Shown here: piece by piece, positions 1-10,666 of the stretch
Layout: the number at the start of each line of letters is the position of its first letter
Numbering within the stretch: the stretch's first letter is position 1
Assembly (NCBI RefSeq): GCF_029946515.1
Contig: NZ_JARZHH010000054.1
Coordinates: 1-64,000 of the forward strand
Direction: 5' to 3'
Origin: Polyangium sp. 6x1
GTDB taxonomy: Bacteria > Myxococcota_A > Polyangia > Polyangiales > Polyangiaceae
Length of the DNA: 64,000 nucleotides
The notes under the pieces: generated by a model
Database searches by the model: none
What the model was told of the DNA's origin: nothing
What the model saw: only the letters and a program-made list of their open reading frames with translations
Program-made: the position numbers and the translations under genes

Positions 1-1
1 C

Positions 2-1987
2 CCGCGGCGCGGATCGGTGCCGCCGCCTCCGCCCGTGGCGATGGGCGGCGCGCTGCTCGGCAGGCGGCCCGGGTCGGTGCGCCCGCCCGCGGCGGCCGGC
101 GCGGAGAAGGGCTCGGACGTGCCGACGCTCGCCGCGCCGCGCGTGCCCGGCGGTCTCGAAGAGCTGAACACGATGGACGTCGTGGAGGCGCCCATCTCGA
201 CGCGGAGCAACGGCGGCTTCGGGTCGCCGCCGCCGATGCGCGCGCCTACGGGTTCGTCGTCGGACGAGCGGGGAGGGGCCGTGGAGCGGATCAGCGCGCT
301 TCCGCCGCCTCCGCCGCCGCCGCGCAAGACCGCGGGTTCGTCGCCGATCTTCCCGCCGCCGCCGGCGGAAGGGGCGCCTCTGCCGCGAAAAACTGCGGCG
401 TCGTCGCCGATGTTTCCGCCCCCGGAGGCCGCGCCTCCGCCGCGAAAGGCCGCGTCATCCGCGCCGATGTTCCCGCCGCCGGAGTCCGCGGTGCCGCCGA
501 AGAAGGCGACGCCCGAGCCGCCGAACGTGCAGGACGCGGGGCCCTCGAGCGGCGAGGATCCGACGCTCATGATGGAGCGGCCTCCGACGAGCGAAGGGCC
601 GACGCTGATGATGGATCGTCCGCCGTCGATCACGGCGGCGAAACCCGCGTCGGCCACGCCCGCGCCGCCGAAAGCCGAGCCCGCGAAGCCGAACTCGTCG
701 AAGACGCCGTCGGCGAAGACGCCGGCGAGCGGGCCCACGTCGCTGCCGCCGTCGTCGGCGCTGCTGAGCCACGACGACGTGCTCTCGGTCTCGGGCGTGC
801 CGCCGCGTCGGCCGCATGCCGCGCGCTGGATCGTGGGGGTCATGCTCCTCGGCGCGGGCGTGTTCGGCGCAGTGATGGTCGGGCGCGAGTACCAGACGAA
901 GGGGAACGTGGCGGCGCCGACGCAAGGCGACGCGCGGCTCGGGACGCTGCTGGACCAAGGAGATCGCGATCTGCGCGACGGCGATCTCGACGCGGCGAAC
1001 GAGTCGTACGTGAAGGCGAGCGCGATCGCGGACGCGGATCTGCGCGTGGCGGTGCGGCTCGCGCGCCTCGCGGCGGTGCGCGCGGACGTGGCGTGGCTGA
1101 AGGTGCGGCTTCTTTCGGCGTCGGATCCGGATCTGCCGAACGCGCGGCGGGAGCTCGATCTCGTGGTGGGGCGCGCGAAGCAGGCGGCGGAGCGGGCGCA
1201 GTCGATCGCCGCGGCCGACGCGGACGTGACGCGCTGTCGGATCGACGCGCTTCGCCTCGCGGGAGACGTGGACGGCGCGCGGAAGCTCGTCGCGACGCTG
1301 CCGAAGTCGACCACGCAGGCGAGCGACGAGCTCCTGTTCGCGACGCTCGATCTGGCCGAGTCCGCGCCGGTGTGGGCGACGGTGATCGAGCGGCTGAAGG
1401 CCGCGGCGCGGGACGAGCAGAACCTCGGGCGCGCGCGGTCGATGTTGATCTATGCGCTCGCCCGATCGGGCGATACGGCCGGCGCGAAGGCCGAGCTCGA
1501 CAGGCTCGCGGCGATGCCGAGGCCGCATCCGCTCGTGGCGTCGCTTCGCGCGTTCGTGGCGAGCGCGGAGGGCGCGAAGAAGCCCGAGGTCGAGAACGCG
1601 AGCCTCAAGGTTCCGGCGGGGGACGACGCGCTGAAAGCCGCGATCGAGGCGATCGAGAAGGGCGAGCTCGACAAGGCCGAGCCGCTCTTGAAGGAGCTCG
1701 CCGCGAAGACGCCGAAGGACGCGAAGGTGCTGAAGGCCGAGGGGGATCTGGCGCAGAAGAAGCGCGATCGGGCCGCGGCGATCCGGTTCTACGAGCAAGC
1801 GGTGGCCGCGGACGGGATGTACCTCGACGCGGTCGCGGCGCTCGCGGATCTGCGGTGGGAGAACGGCGAGCGCATGACGGCGAGCACGCTCTACCGGAAG
1901 ATCATCGAGAAGGGCGGCGAGGCGAACCCGCACACGAAGCGCGCGAAGGAGCGGCTCGCCAAGTTCGCGGATTCCTGGGAGCCCTGA
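2..1987 (+). CDS. TPR-repeat protein with proline-rich N-terminus (5' partial)
   Basis: The reading frame is open to the window edge, so the true start lies upstream; the GTG at 17 is only the first possible start inside the window. The visible N-terminal ~270 residues are low-complexity Pro/Ala/Ser sequence with repeated PPPPRK-type and TLMM-x-RPP-type motifs. One hydrophobic segment follows (around 830-890, WIVGVMLLGAGVFG), then ~370 residues of helical TPR-like repeats (for example DRAAAIRFYEQAVAADG near the C-terminus). This fits a membrane-anchored scaffold with a disordered cytoplasmic arm and TPRs on the other side. Its TGA overlaps the ATG of the next gene, sppA, so the two are probably translationally coupled. 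The upstream part could carry a kinase or FHA domain, but that cannot be seen here. Confidence 0.85.
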   Translation, partial: PRRGSVPPPPPVAMGGALLGRRPGSVRPPAAAGAEKGSDVPTLAAPRVPGGLEELNTMDVVEAPISTRSNGGFGSPPPMRAPTGSSSDERGGAVERISALPPPPPPPRKTAGSSPIFPPPPAEGAPLPRKTAASSPMFPPPEAAPPPRKAASSAPMFPPPESAVPPKKATPEPPNVQDAGPSSGEDPTLMMERPPTSEGPTLMMDRPPSITAAKPASATPAPPKAEPAKPNSSKTPSAKTPASGPTSLPPSSALLSHDDVLSVSGVPPRRPHAARWIVGVMLLGAGVFGAVMVGREYQTKGNVAAPTQGDARLGTLLDQGDRDLRDGDLDAANESYVKASAIADADLRVAVRLARLAAVRADVAWLKVRLLSASDPDLPNARRELDLVVGRAKQAAERAQSIAAADADVTRCRIDALRLAGDVDGARKLVATLPKSTTQASDELLFATLDLAESAPVWATVIERLKAAARDEQNLGRARSMLIYALARSGDTAGAKAELDRLAAMPRPHPLVASLRAFVASAEGAKKPEVENASLKVPAGDDALKAAIEAIEKGELDKAEPLLKELAAKTPKDAKVLKAEGDLAQKKRDRAAAIRFYEQAVAADGMYLDAVAALADLRWENGERMTASTLYRKIIEKGGEANPHTKRAKERLAKFADSWEP

Positions 1988-3846
1988 TGAAAAAGAGGCG
2001 GGACCAAGGTGTTCGTCGAGGGGCGCTCGTCCTCTCGATGGGAGCGGCGGTCGCGATGGCGGGCGCGGGCTGCGAGGGGAGGCCGCAGAGCGCGACGAAC
2101 GCGCGTGTCTCGCCGGCGGTCACCGGGCCCGCGGTGGTCGAGATCGATCTGTCGCGCGGGGCGCCCGAGTCGTCGCAGGGCGGGCTCTTCGGCTCGCCGC
2201 GCGGGCGCACGCACGCCGATCTCGTGGAGGTGATCGGCGCGGCGAACGAGCGCCAGACGACGAAGGGGTTTTTCGTGAAGCTCGGGACCGCAGGGCTCGG
2301 GCTCGCGCGGGCGAGCGAGATCGGGCGCCTGCTCGCCACGATCCGCAAGGCGAAGAAGCCCGTGGTTTGTCACGCCGACGATCTCGGCAACGCGACGCTG
2401 CTGCTCGCGTCCGTGGGTTGTGATCGGGTCTGGGTGAGCCCGGCCGGAGGCGTGGAGTCGGTCGGCATCGCGGCCGAGCTCGTGTTCGGTCATCGCTTGC
2501 TGGAGAAGCTCCACGTCGAGGTGAACTTCCTCCAGGTCGGCAAGTACAAGGGCGCCGAAGAGCCGTTCACGCGCGACAGCGCGAGCCCCGAGGCGAGGCA
2601 GTCCGTCGAGGGCGCGCTGCGTGGGCTGCGCTCGTCGTGGCTGTCGGCGATCGCGGAGGGGCGCGGCAAACCCGGGCTCGCGGACATCGTGGAGGACGGG
2701 CCGTTCTCGCCGGAAGAGGCGAAGGCAAAGGGGCTCGTCGACGAGGTCGGGTACGCGGACGAGGCGCGCGAGGAAGCGAAGAAGCTCGCGGGCGCGGAGC
2801 GCATGAGTATGCGGTTCGGCGGAGGCGCGTCGCCGGAGCCGGTGTCGGGCGGGATCATCGACGTGATCCGCGTGCTCGCAGGGCCGGGGTCGGGCGGCGA
2901 GCCACACGTGGCGATCGTGCCGGCGACGGGGGCGATCTCGATGGGCGGCGCGCCGTCGTCGCCGCTCGGCGGGAGCGACGGGATCAACGAGCGCGATCTC
3001 GGAAAGACGATCGCGCGTCTGGAGAAGGACGAGTCGACGAAGGCGGTGGTGCTGCGCATCGACTCGCCCGGCGGATCGGCGCTCGCGTCGGATCTCTTGT
3101 GGAAGCGGCTGATGAAGCTGCGCGGGGACAAACCGCTCGTCGTGTCCGTCGGAGGCATGGCCGCGAGCGGCGGGTATTACATGGCCTGCGCGGGGACGAA
3201 GATCGTCGCCGAGCCGACGAGCATCCTCGGGTCGATCGGCGTCGTGTCGGGCAAGCTCGCCGTGGGCAAGACGCTCGACGAGATCGGCGTGACGACCGAG
3301 ACGATCGCGGCCGCGCCCGATCCGGTGAAGGCGAGGCGCGCGACGTACATGTCGCCGTTCCAGGGTTGGGACGAGCCGACGCGGCAGAAGGTGCTCGGGT
3401 CGATGCAATCGATCTACGACCTGTTCGTCCGGCGCATCTCGGAGGGGCGCGGAATGCCGGTCGAGAAGGTCGGCGAGAGCGCAGAAGGCCGGATTTTCGG
3501 GGGTGTCGAAGCGAAGGAGCGAGGCCTCGTCGACGAGCTCGGCGGGCTCGCGGACGCCGTGACGCTCGCGCGAAAGCTCGCGCATTTGCCGGACGACGCG
3601 CCGGCCGAGGTGGTGGGCGAGGGCTCAGGGTTGCTCGATCTTCTCGAAGCCGCGGAGGACGGCGAGGCGGGCGCGGCGCAGGAGAGCAGGGCCGCAAAGG
3701 CGGCGCGGCAAGCCGCCGTGGACGCTCTTTTGCCCGAGGTGGGCGCGCTTCTGCCCGAGGTCGCCCGGTACCTGGGGTCGATGGCGCCCTTCCTGTCGGG
3801 CGAGCGAACGCTCACGGCCATGCCGTTCGGTCTGATCGTGCGTTGA
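1987..3846 (+). CDS. sppA: Signal peptide peptidase SppA, 67K (two-domain) type
   Basis: A 619-residue protease of the S49 family that would cleave signal-peptide remnants in or at the membrane. It has both family domains. The N-terminal half carries the catalytic lysine in VGKYKGAEEPF (K188), and the C-terminal half carries the nucleophile in GGMAASGGYY (S394), followed by the conserved GSIGVVSGK. The length matches the bacterial 67K form. The start is the ATG at 1987, which overlaps the preceding stop (ATGA arrangement); the same frame is open further upstream but only inside the previous gene. The N-terminus MKKRR plus a hydrophobic stretch ending AGAGC looks like an export signal, possibly a lipoprotein signal, although the -3 residue is not ideal. 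The family assignment is secure from the Lys/Ser dyad. Confidence 0.93.
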   Translation: MKKRRDQGVRRGALVLSMGAAVAMAGAGCEGRPQSATNARVSPAVTGPAVVEIDLSRGAPESSQGGLFGSPRGRTHADLVEVIGAANERQTTKGFFVKLGTAGLGLARASEIGRLLATIRKAKKPVVCHADDLGNATLLLASVGCDRVWVSPAGGVESVGIAAELVFGHRLLEKLHVEVNFLQVGKYKGAEEPFTRDSASPEARQSVEGALRGLRSSWLSAIAEGRGKPGLADIVEDGPFSPEEAKAKGLVDEVGYADEAREEAKKLAGAERMSMRFGGGASPEPVSGGIIDVIRVLAGPGSGGEPHVAIVPATGAISMGGAPSSPLGGSDGINERDLGKTIARLEKDESTKAVVLRIDSPGGSALASDLLWKRLMKLRGDKPLVVSVGGMAASGGYYMACAGTKIVAEPTSILGSIGVVSGKLAVGKTLDEIGVTTETIAAAPDPVKARRATYMSPFQGWDEPTRQKVLGSMQSIYDLFVRRISEGRGMPVEKVGESAEGRIFGGVEAKERGLVDELGGLADAVTLARKLAHLPDDAPAEVVGEGSGLLDLLEAAEDGEAGAAQESRAAKAARQAAVDALLPEVGALLPEVARYLGSMAPFLSGERTLTAMPFGLIVR

Positions 3847-3892
3847 GCTCACCGCTCGTCCGCGGCCTCTGGTAGCCTGGCCGCGCCCTTCC

Positions 3893-6800
3893 ATGAGCTC
3901 TTCGGCCCATTTCTCCGCGGATGACGACGTCGCGCCGGTCGCACGGCGAGGCACCATGCCGCCGCCCGAGCTCGCCGATCGGCCGGCTCCCACCTCGGCA
4001 GGTTCGCTCGTGCTGGAGGCGAACCGCACGGAGGAGCCGATCCTGCGGCATCACGGCCCGCGCGCGGAGATCGCCCATCTGCGCGGCGTGGTCGCGCGCT
4101 GTCGGGACGCGGGCGACGCGGCCGGCGAGCGCGAGGCCGCGAAGGCGCTGGCGCGGCTGCTCGCGTCGCGCGAGACGGAGCTCGATACGGCGGTGAACCT
4201 GGCGCGGCGCGCGCTCGAGCTCGGGGAGGACGAGTCGCTGCGCTCGGAGCTCGCCGAGTGGCTCGCGGGGCTCGGCGAGCCGATCGCGGCAGCCGAGGTG
4301 CTGCGCGTGGCGTGTGATGCGTCGCGGCCCGCTTCGTCGGCGCAGACGCTGCTGAAGGTCGCGGTGCTGCTCGCGCGCGGCGCCAATCCGAAGGGCGCGG
4401 CCGAGGCGCTGAAGGAGGCGGCGGCGTTCGATTCGAGCCAGCCCATGCCGCTCGAGCTCGTCGGTACGATCGCGGCCTGGGCAAAGGATGCGATCACGAA
4501 GGCGGACGCGGCGGCGGGCTATTTGACGGCGGCGGCGCGGCACGAGGCGCTCGAGGACGCCGACAGCGCGCTCGAGGATCGGCTGCGGGCGTTCGAGATC
4601 ACGCCCGAAGACGAGATGGCGGCGAACACGATGGTCGACGCGCTCGCCGCGCGAGGCGCCGCGGGCGCGGCCGACGAGGCGCTGCGCGATCACGCCCTCG
4701 CCGCGTTCCAGACGAACCGGTACCGCGCGCGGCAAGTGCACCTGCGCCGCGTGTCGCGGGCGCTCGACGAGGGGAACGCGGCGCGCGCCATCGCGGCCGT
4801 GCTCGACGCGGGGATCGTGGCCGAGGTCGAGAGTGATCTCGGTCTGCTCGCGGATCGCGCCGTCGCGCTCGCGTCGCTCGACGGGATCGCCTCCGTGCGG
4901 CGCGAGCTCCGGCAGAAGGGCGGGAGCATCGCGTCGATCGCGGCGCGCGCGAAGGGGCCCGAGGTCGCGGCGGCGGCGCTGCTCCAGGCGACGCTCGGCG
5001 CGTCGAAGGAGCGGGAGCGCGCCGACGCGCTCGTGCAGATCGCGGCCGAGGCGAGCGGCGAGATCGGCGCGAGCCTGCTCGCGGTGGCCGCGGAGGGCTA
5101 CCTCGGGCTCGGGCACGCGTCGCTCGCGCGGAGGACGGCCGAGGACGCGTGCCTCGCGGATCCCGCGTCGGCCCGCGCCCTGTCGGCGCTGGCGAGGGCG
5201 ACGATCGCGATGCCGGACCTCGACGCGGCGATGGCGGTCGAAGGCGGCGCCTCGACGATGCTGATCCGCTCGTCGCTCTGCGAGGGGCTCGCGAAGTCGT
5301 TCGAGACGGTCGGGGAGATGGCGCTCGCGGTGACGTGGACGCAGCGCTGGCTCGCGCTTCGCCCGGGCTGCCCCGATGCGATGCGCGAGCTCGTGCGGCT
5401 TGCTTCACAGGCGTACGATCCGGACCGGCTGGAGGACGCGCTCGGGTGGGTGCTCGCGCAGCCGCGTCCCCTCGACGACATGTCGAGCCTCTTCGGCGAC
5501 GCGCTCTCGCTGCTCTTCGAGCTCGACACGCCGCGCGCGATCGACGTCGGCAGGCGCGCGCTCGACATGTACGGGCCGCGCGTGCCGGGGCTCCGAGGTC
5601 GGCTGCTCGCGATGAGCGATCGCGCGGAGGATGTGGCGCTCGGCGTGGTGCTGCTCGAACGGCTCGTCTCGGCCGACACGAAGAACGAGCGCACGAACGA
5701 GCGGCTCTTCGATCTGGCGCAGCGGCGCGCGGCCGCAGAGGACTGGGACGGCGCGGCGGCGGAGCTCGCGCGCGCGGCGGAGAAGGGCGCGGAGTCGCGG
5801 CACCTGCACGAGCACCTCGACGCGCTCGACGACAAGATGCAGGCGAGCGGCGCGTCGCTCGGCTCGGACGGGCTCGTCGCGTTCGTCGAGGCGAGGGTGC
5901 GCGCGCTCGGGGATCTCGTGGACGGGCCGGAGCAGTCGGCCCTCGAGAACCTGTCGAGCGGGCTGCGGGATCTCGGGGCCGTGCGCTGGGATCTCGCGCA
6001 GGATCCGGCAGGCGCGGAGGACGCGTTCTGGCGAGCCGCGGTGGCCGCGCCGCGCGGCGGGATGGAGCGGTACGCGCGAGACCTCGTGACGTTCGCGGGT
6101 CCAGCGGCCGCGCTCGATGCGATCGTGCGGCGCGCGGAGACCCTCACGTCGGAGCCGCGCCGCCGCGCGAGCCTGCTCATCGAGGCGGCGAACCTCGCCG
6201 TCGCGAACGGGCTGCCGAAGCGCGCGCTCGAGATCGGCGCGAGCGCGATCCAGATCGATCCGTCGCGCGCCGAGGCGGTGGCGATCGTCGAGCGATCCTC
6301 CACCGTGGAGGGCGGGATCGAGGTGCTCGACCGCACGTACGACGTACTCGCCGCGGCAGCGCTCGGTTGTTACGGGCGGCGCGCGGCGCACTACCGCGGC
6401 GCGCGTCAGCTCGAACGACGAGGCGCCATCGAGGCGGCGCTCCGCCACGCTGTCGCGTGCTTCGAGGCCGTCCCCTCCGAGGGCACGTCGTACTTCTTGA
6501 TGGCGCGCCTCGCGGAGCGCGGCGGCAACCCGACCGAGGCCATCCGCGCGATCGAGCGCGTCGCCGAGGCGGCCGACGGCGGCGCGCGGGCCGCGTGGCT
6601 CAAGCGCGCCGCCTCGCTCGCGAAGGCCGCGGGCGAGGGCAGCCGCATGCGCTTCGACCTGCTCCTGCGCGCCCTCTCGGCGCGGCCGGACCTCGGGACC
6701 GTCGAGGAGCTCGGCGAGGCGCTGCGCAAGCTCGTCGGGTCCGTCAGCAACGTCGGGCCGCTCGTCGCGCGCTTCGAGACCACGGCCCTCGCCGCGTTGA

Positions 6801-9800
6801 AGCGCACCGACGGTCCGGACGGCGCGCGCGTGGCCGTGGCGCTCGCGAGGGTCGCGCTCGGCGTCCTCGGCGCGCACGCGCTCGGGCTCTCGCTCGTCGA
6901 GCGCGCCGTGGCCGCGGACGGCGACATCGACGAGTACGATACGCTCGTCGACGTCGCGCCCGTGGTCGCCGCGGGCGACGCGGAGGCGAGCCGCGGCTTC
7001 CTCGAATCCCTGCTGCGAGCCGTCGCCAAGCCTTACGCGAGCGTGGGCGTCGCCCTCCTCCGCCTCGGCGGCAAGCTCGCGCAGGCGCTCGGCGATCCGC
7101 TCGTCACGGGCACGCTCCTCGTGCAGGCGGCGCGCCGCGCCCCGGAGGACGAGGTCCTCGTGAGCGACGCGGACGCGGCCGTGTTCGCCTCGGGCGACGC
7201 GACGCTCGCGCGCGACCTCGACGCGGCCGTCGCCCCGGATGTTCGGCTCGCGGCCCTGCTCCACGTCGCCGAGCGCAAGGAGCGCGAGGGCAATTTCGCC
7301 GAGTCGATCGAGACGCTCGAGCGCGCCCTGCGATCGCCGAGCATCACGCCCGATCAACGCGAGGCGGCGCTCTCCAGCATGCGCCGGCTCTTCGTCCTGT
7401 CCGAGCGCGCGAGCGAGGCCGAGGCCGTGCTCGCCTCCGAGCTCGCGCGCCAGGACCTCGGCCCGATGTCGCGCGTGCGCATCGCGGTCGACCTCTCGAC
7501 CATGCTCGCGGGCCGCGGCGAGGACGCGGCCGCGCTCGACGTCCTGAAGCGCATCCTCCAGGACAGCGAGCCGACCGACGAGCTGCTCGCGACCACGCTG
7601 CGCCTCGCGCGCCGCACCGGCGATCGCCCCGCGCAGGTCGCGCTCCTGAACCTCCAGCTCCAGCGCACCGAGGACGCCGTCGCGCGCGCCTCGATCCTGC
7701 GTGAGCTCGCCGCGCTGCTGGAAGCGCTGGGCGATCACAAGGCCGGCGTCGCGCACCTCAAGGCCGCGAGCGAGCTCGCGCCCGACAACGAGGAGGCCCT
7801 CGAAGGACTCGAAGCGCACGCGGCCTCGCAGGGCGATCACGCCGCCGTCGCCGACATCCTCGGCAAGCGCATCGCCGCGGCACAGGCGCCCGATCTGCGC
7901 CGCACCCTGCGCCTGCGCCGCGCCGCCGTCCTCGAGCAACGCCTCGGCCGCCTGGAGGACGCTTGCGCCGAGCTCGACGCGCTCCTCGCGGAGACGCCCG
8001 ACGATCCGAGCGCGCTCCGCTTCCTCGCCGACATCCGCGAGCGACTCGGATCGCCCCTCCGGGCTGCGCCGCTCTGGCAGCGCCTCGGCGAGCTCTCCGC
8101 GAAGACCGACGAGCGCGCCGAGTACGGCATCCGCGCCGCGAACGACTGGCTCGCGGGCGGCAACGCCCAGGCCGCGCGCAACATCCTCGAGACCATCGCG
8201 CCCATCGCCGCGCGGGACGCCGTCATCGAGCTGCGCGTCTCGATCGCTCGCCACCAGGGCGACGCCCGCACCCTCTCCGAGGCCCTCGATCAGCTCGCCA
8301 CCGCCTCCCGCGAGCCCGCGGACAAACGCGCGAGTTACCTCGTCGAAGCGGCCCGCGCCTCCTCCTCGACCGGCGACGAAGCCACGGCCCTCGACCGTGT
8401 CCGCCGCGCCGTCCGCCTCGCTCCGCACTCGGCCGAGGCCGTCCTCGAAGCGCGCCGCCTCGAGTACCGCGCGCGCGGCGGCGGCACGCCTCGCGAAGCG
8501 CAACACGCCATCGACGAGCTCACGCGCATCGCCGAGCACCTCACGCCCGAGCAGATGGAGCTCCAAGCATTCCTGCTCGCCGAGGAGCTCGACGTCATCC
8601 AGGGCGGCGGCGCTGGCATGCGCGAGCTCTCGCGCCGGCACGCCGCGTTTGGCCCGGCTCCGCTCATCGCCCTCGGCATGGCCGAGCGCCTCGTGCGCAA
8701 CAAGAACTTCGACGCGGCCTTGCCCCTCTTCGAGCGCGCTTTGAGCGGCGACCTCCGTGGCCTTCGCAGCCGCGGCCGCGTCGCCCTCGCCGCGGCCGAC
8801 GCGGCCCTCGCCGCGGGCCAGCTCGAGACGGCCTCGCGCTTGCTCGACACGGCCGCCGTCGAGCCCGACACCCGCCCGATCGCGATGCGCAAGAAGCTCG
8901 AGTTCGTCGCGGGCTACGGCGAGCCCGAGGCCGCGCGCGCGGCCCTCTTCGACCTCATCCGCCAGAGCGCTGGCCTCGATCGCGCCCGCTTCCTCTACCA
9001 GCTCGGCCGCCTCGTCGTCGCCACCGATCCCAACGAGGCCATCCGCCTCTACGCCGACGCCTTCCCGCTCGCGGCCCCCGATCGCAACCTCGCCGCGCAG
9101 ATCGCCGAGGAGCTCGCCCATGCGCGGAAGCCCCGCCTCATCGTCGAGCCCTCCGAGCCGCCGCCGCCTCCTCCGCCGCCTCCGCCTCCGGCCCGCGCGC
9201 CGCTCGCCGACGACGGCCAGGGCCTCGTCTTCGACCTCGAAGAGGCCTTCGACCAGGCGTTCGACGACGCGATCGACGACGACGACGACATCCCGATCCC
9301 GCTCGCGGCGAGCGCCATCCGCTCCATGCCGACGGGCCTCCGCCCGCCGCCTCCCGCCGAGAAGCCGGTCCCCGCGCCCATCGTCGAGGAGCCTCCGCCG
9401 CCCGCGCAGCCGCGCGCCCGCCCGGCTCCTCCGGCTCCCGCGCCGGGCGGCGGACCTGCGCGCGAGACCGCGCTCTTCGAGCAGCTCATGGCCGGCTCGT
9501 ACGACGCGGGCGAGCGCCTCGTCGAGCTCTACGGCGCGAACGCCGAGGCTCGCTCGCGCGACCTCCTCGTCGTGCGCAAGCACCAGGCGTCGCTTCGTCC
9601 CGGCGATCGAACCACGCTCCAGAAGCTCCACGAGGCCGCGCAGCTCGATCGCAACGGCGCCTATGCCCGCGCCGTCGAGCACGTCCTCGCCGGCTTCGAT
9701 CCGGCGGGCCGCGCCGTCGCGCCTCCCGCGCTCTCGGCCCTCGCGTCCGCGCCCGAGCTCGTCCTCGCGCTCCTCTTCCGCAACGTCGAGAGCCCCATCA

Positions 9801-10609
9801 ACGAGGCCCTCGCCATCACCTGGGAGACCGGCCGTTACCGCCGCGAGCCGAGCCACTACGGCCTCACCGGCGCCCTCCGCGTCCAGCCGGGCGCCCCCAC
9901 CGTCCTCGGCGACGTCTGGGGCTCCGTCACGCGTGTCTTCGGCGCCGCGCGCACCCCGCTCTTCCACCGCCGCGCGCCTGCTGGCGCCCCGAACCAGGCC
10001 TCCGCCCTCGGCGTCCAGGTCGCGCTCCTCGCGCCGCCTGCCGTCGTCCTCGCCGGGGAGATCCGCGACGAGACCCCCGAGCTTCGTTACCTCCTCGGCG
10101 CCTCCATCGCCGGCGCCATGCCCGAGCACGTCCTCGTCCGCCTCCCCGAGGAGCACCTGCGCACCCTCATCGAGGCCCTCCGCGCCGCCTTTGGCCCCGT
10201 CGGCCCCACCGGTGGCACCGACCCGGGCGTCGCGCGCCTCGGCCAGGACCTCTGGCAAATCGTCCCACCCCGTGGGGACCGTCGCCTCCGTGAGATCTTC
10301 GCCCAGCCCGACGGCGTCACCTACGAGGCTGCCATCGAGAGCGCCCGCCGCGCCGCTCGCCGCGCGGGCCTCTTCGCGAGCGGCGACCTTCCCACGGCGC
10401 TTCGCCTCGTCGTCGCCGAGCTCGAGCTCGACCTCGACGTGCCCCTCACGGCCGAGGGGGGCCTCGCGCGCGCGTGCGCGGCGCATCCGGCGCTCGCCGA
10501 TCTCGTTCGACTCGCCACGCGCAGCGAGTATGCCGAGGCCCGCTTCCGCGCGGCGCCTTCCACCGAAGGGAACAAGAACGGACCGCCGAGCCGATTTCGT
10601 GGCACTTGA
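3893..10609 (+). CDS. Very large TPR-rich protein (2238 aa), function unknown
   Basis: Starts at the ATG at 3893, 46 bp after sppA. The first ~1750 residues are almost entirely Ala/Leu/Arg/Glu-rich helical hairpins of TPR or HEAT-like character (for example AAPLWQRLGELSAK, ALPLFERALSGDLRG). Next comes a disordered linker with an 11-proline run, an acidic stretch (AIDDDDDIPIP) and further Pro/Ala sequence (about 9140-9470). A compact C-terminal region of ~370 residues has no family I recognise. No signal peptide or transmembrane helix is evident, so it is probably a cytoplasmic scaffold. Very large TPR proteins next to TPR/SppA genes are typical of Sorangiineae-type genomes. The function is unknown; the partner is likely a protein complex rather than a small molecule. 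Confidence 0.9.
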   Translation: MSSSAHFSADDDVAPVARRGTMPPPELADRPAPTSAGSLVLEANRTEEPILRHHGPRAEIAHLRGVVARCRDAGDAAGEREAAKALARLLASRETELDTAVNLARRALELGEDESLRSELAEWLAGLGEPIAAAEVLRVACDASRPASSAQTLLKVAVLLARGANPKGAAEALKEAAAFDSSQPMPLELVGTIAAWAKDAITKADAAAGYLTAAARHEALEDADSALEDRLRAFEITPEDEMAANTMVDALAARGAAGAADEALRDHALAAFQTNRYRARQVHLRRVSRALDEGNAARAIAAVLDAGIVAEVESDLGLLADRAVALASLDGIASVRRELRQKGGSIASIAARAKGPEVAAAALLQATLGASKERERADALVQIAAEASGEIGASLLAVAAEGYLGLGHASLARRTAEDACLADPASARALSALARATIAMPDLDAAMAVEGGASTMLIRSSLCEGLAKSFETVGEMALAVTWTQRWLALRPGCPDAMRELVRLASQAYDPDRLEDALGWVLAQPRPLDDMSSLFGDALSLLFELDTPRAIDVGRRALDMYGPRVPGLRGRLLAMSDRAEDVALGVVLLERLVSADTKNERTNERLFDLAQRRAAAEDWDGAAAELARAAEKGAESRHLHEHLDALDDKMQASGASLGSDGLVAFVEARVRALGDLVDGPEQSALENLSSGLRDLGAVRWDLAQDPAGAEDAFWRAAVAAPRGGMERYARDLVTFAGPAAALDAIVRRAETLTSEPRRRASLLIEAANLAVANGLPKRALEIGASAIQIDPSRAEAVAIVERSSTVEGGIEVLDRTYDVLAAAALGCYGRRAAHYRGARQLERRGAIEAALRHAVACFEAVPSEGTSYFLMARLAERGGNPTEAIRAIERVAEAADGGARAAWLKRAASLAKAAGEGSRMRFDLLLRALSARPDLGTVEELGEALRKLVGSVSNVGPLVARFETTALAALKRTDGPDGARVAVALARVALGVLGAHALGLSLVERAVAADGDIDEYDTLVDVAPVVAAGDAEASRGFLESLLRAVAKPYASVGVALLRLGGKLAQALGDPLVTGTLLVQAARRAPEDEVLVSDADAAVFASGDATLARDLDAAVAPDVRLAALLHVAERKEREGNFAESIETLERALRSPSITPDQREAALSSMRRLFVLSERASEAEAVLASELARQDLGPMSRVRIAVDLSTMLAGRGEDAAALDVLKRILQDSEPTDELLATTLRLARRTGDRPAQVALLNLQLQRTEDAVARASILRELAALLEALGDHKAGVAHLKAASELAPDNEEALEGLEAHAASQGDHAAVADILGKRIAAAQAPDLRRTLRLRRAAVLEQRLGRLEDACAELDALLAETPDDPSALRFLADIRERLGSPLRAAPLWQRLGELSAKTDERAEYGIRAANDWLAGGNAQAARNILETIAPIAARDAVIELRVSIARHQGDARTLSEALDQLATASREPADKRASYLVEAARASSSTGDEATALDRVRRAVRLAPHSAEAVLEARRLEYRARGGGTPREAQHAIDELTRIAEHLTPEQMELQAFLLAEELDVIQGGGAGMRELSRRHAAFGPAPLIALGMAERLVRNKNFDAALPLFERALSGDLRGLRSRGRVALAAADAALAAGQLETASRLLDTAAVEPDTRPIAMRKKLEFVAGYGEPEAARAALFDLIRQSAGLDRARFLYQLGRLVVATDPNEAIRLYADAFPLAAPDRNLAAQIAEELAHARKPRLIVEPSEPPPPPPPPPPPARAPLADDGQGLVFDLEEAFDQAFDDAIDDDDDIPIPLAASAIRSMPTGLRPPPPAEKPVPAPIVEEPPPPAQPRARPAPPAPAPGGGPARETALFEQLMAGSYDAGERLVELYGANAEARSRDLLVVRKHQASLRPGDRTTLQKLHEAAQLDRNGAYARAVEHVLAGFDPAGRAVAPPALSALASAPELVLALLFRNVESPINEALAITWETGRYRREPSHYGLTGALRVQPGAPTVLGDVWGSVTRVFGAARTPLFHRRAPAGAPNQASALGVQVALLAPPAVVLAGEIRDETPELRYLLGASIAGAMPEHVLVRLPEEHLRTLIEALRAAFGPVGPTGGTDPGVARLGQDLWQIVPPRGDRRLREIFAQPDGVTYEAAIESARRAARRAGLFASGDLPTALRLVVAELELDLDVPLTAEGGLARACAAHPALADLVRLATRSEYAEARFRAAPSTEGNKNGPPSRFRGT

Positions 10610-10666
10610 TGGAGGGGCTCGCGGGGTGGCCGCTGCGCCGCGCCCCTGCCCCAAAAGGAGGTGCCC

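Noticed and set aside
5405-10654. 1749-aa minus-strand open frame
   Set aside because: Mirror of the TPR protein's GC-rich codons, Arg/Glu/Ala biased, no domain or start signal.
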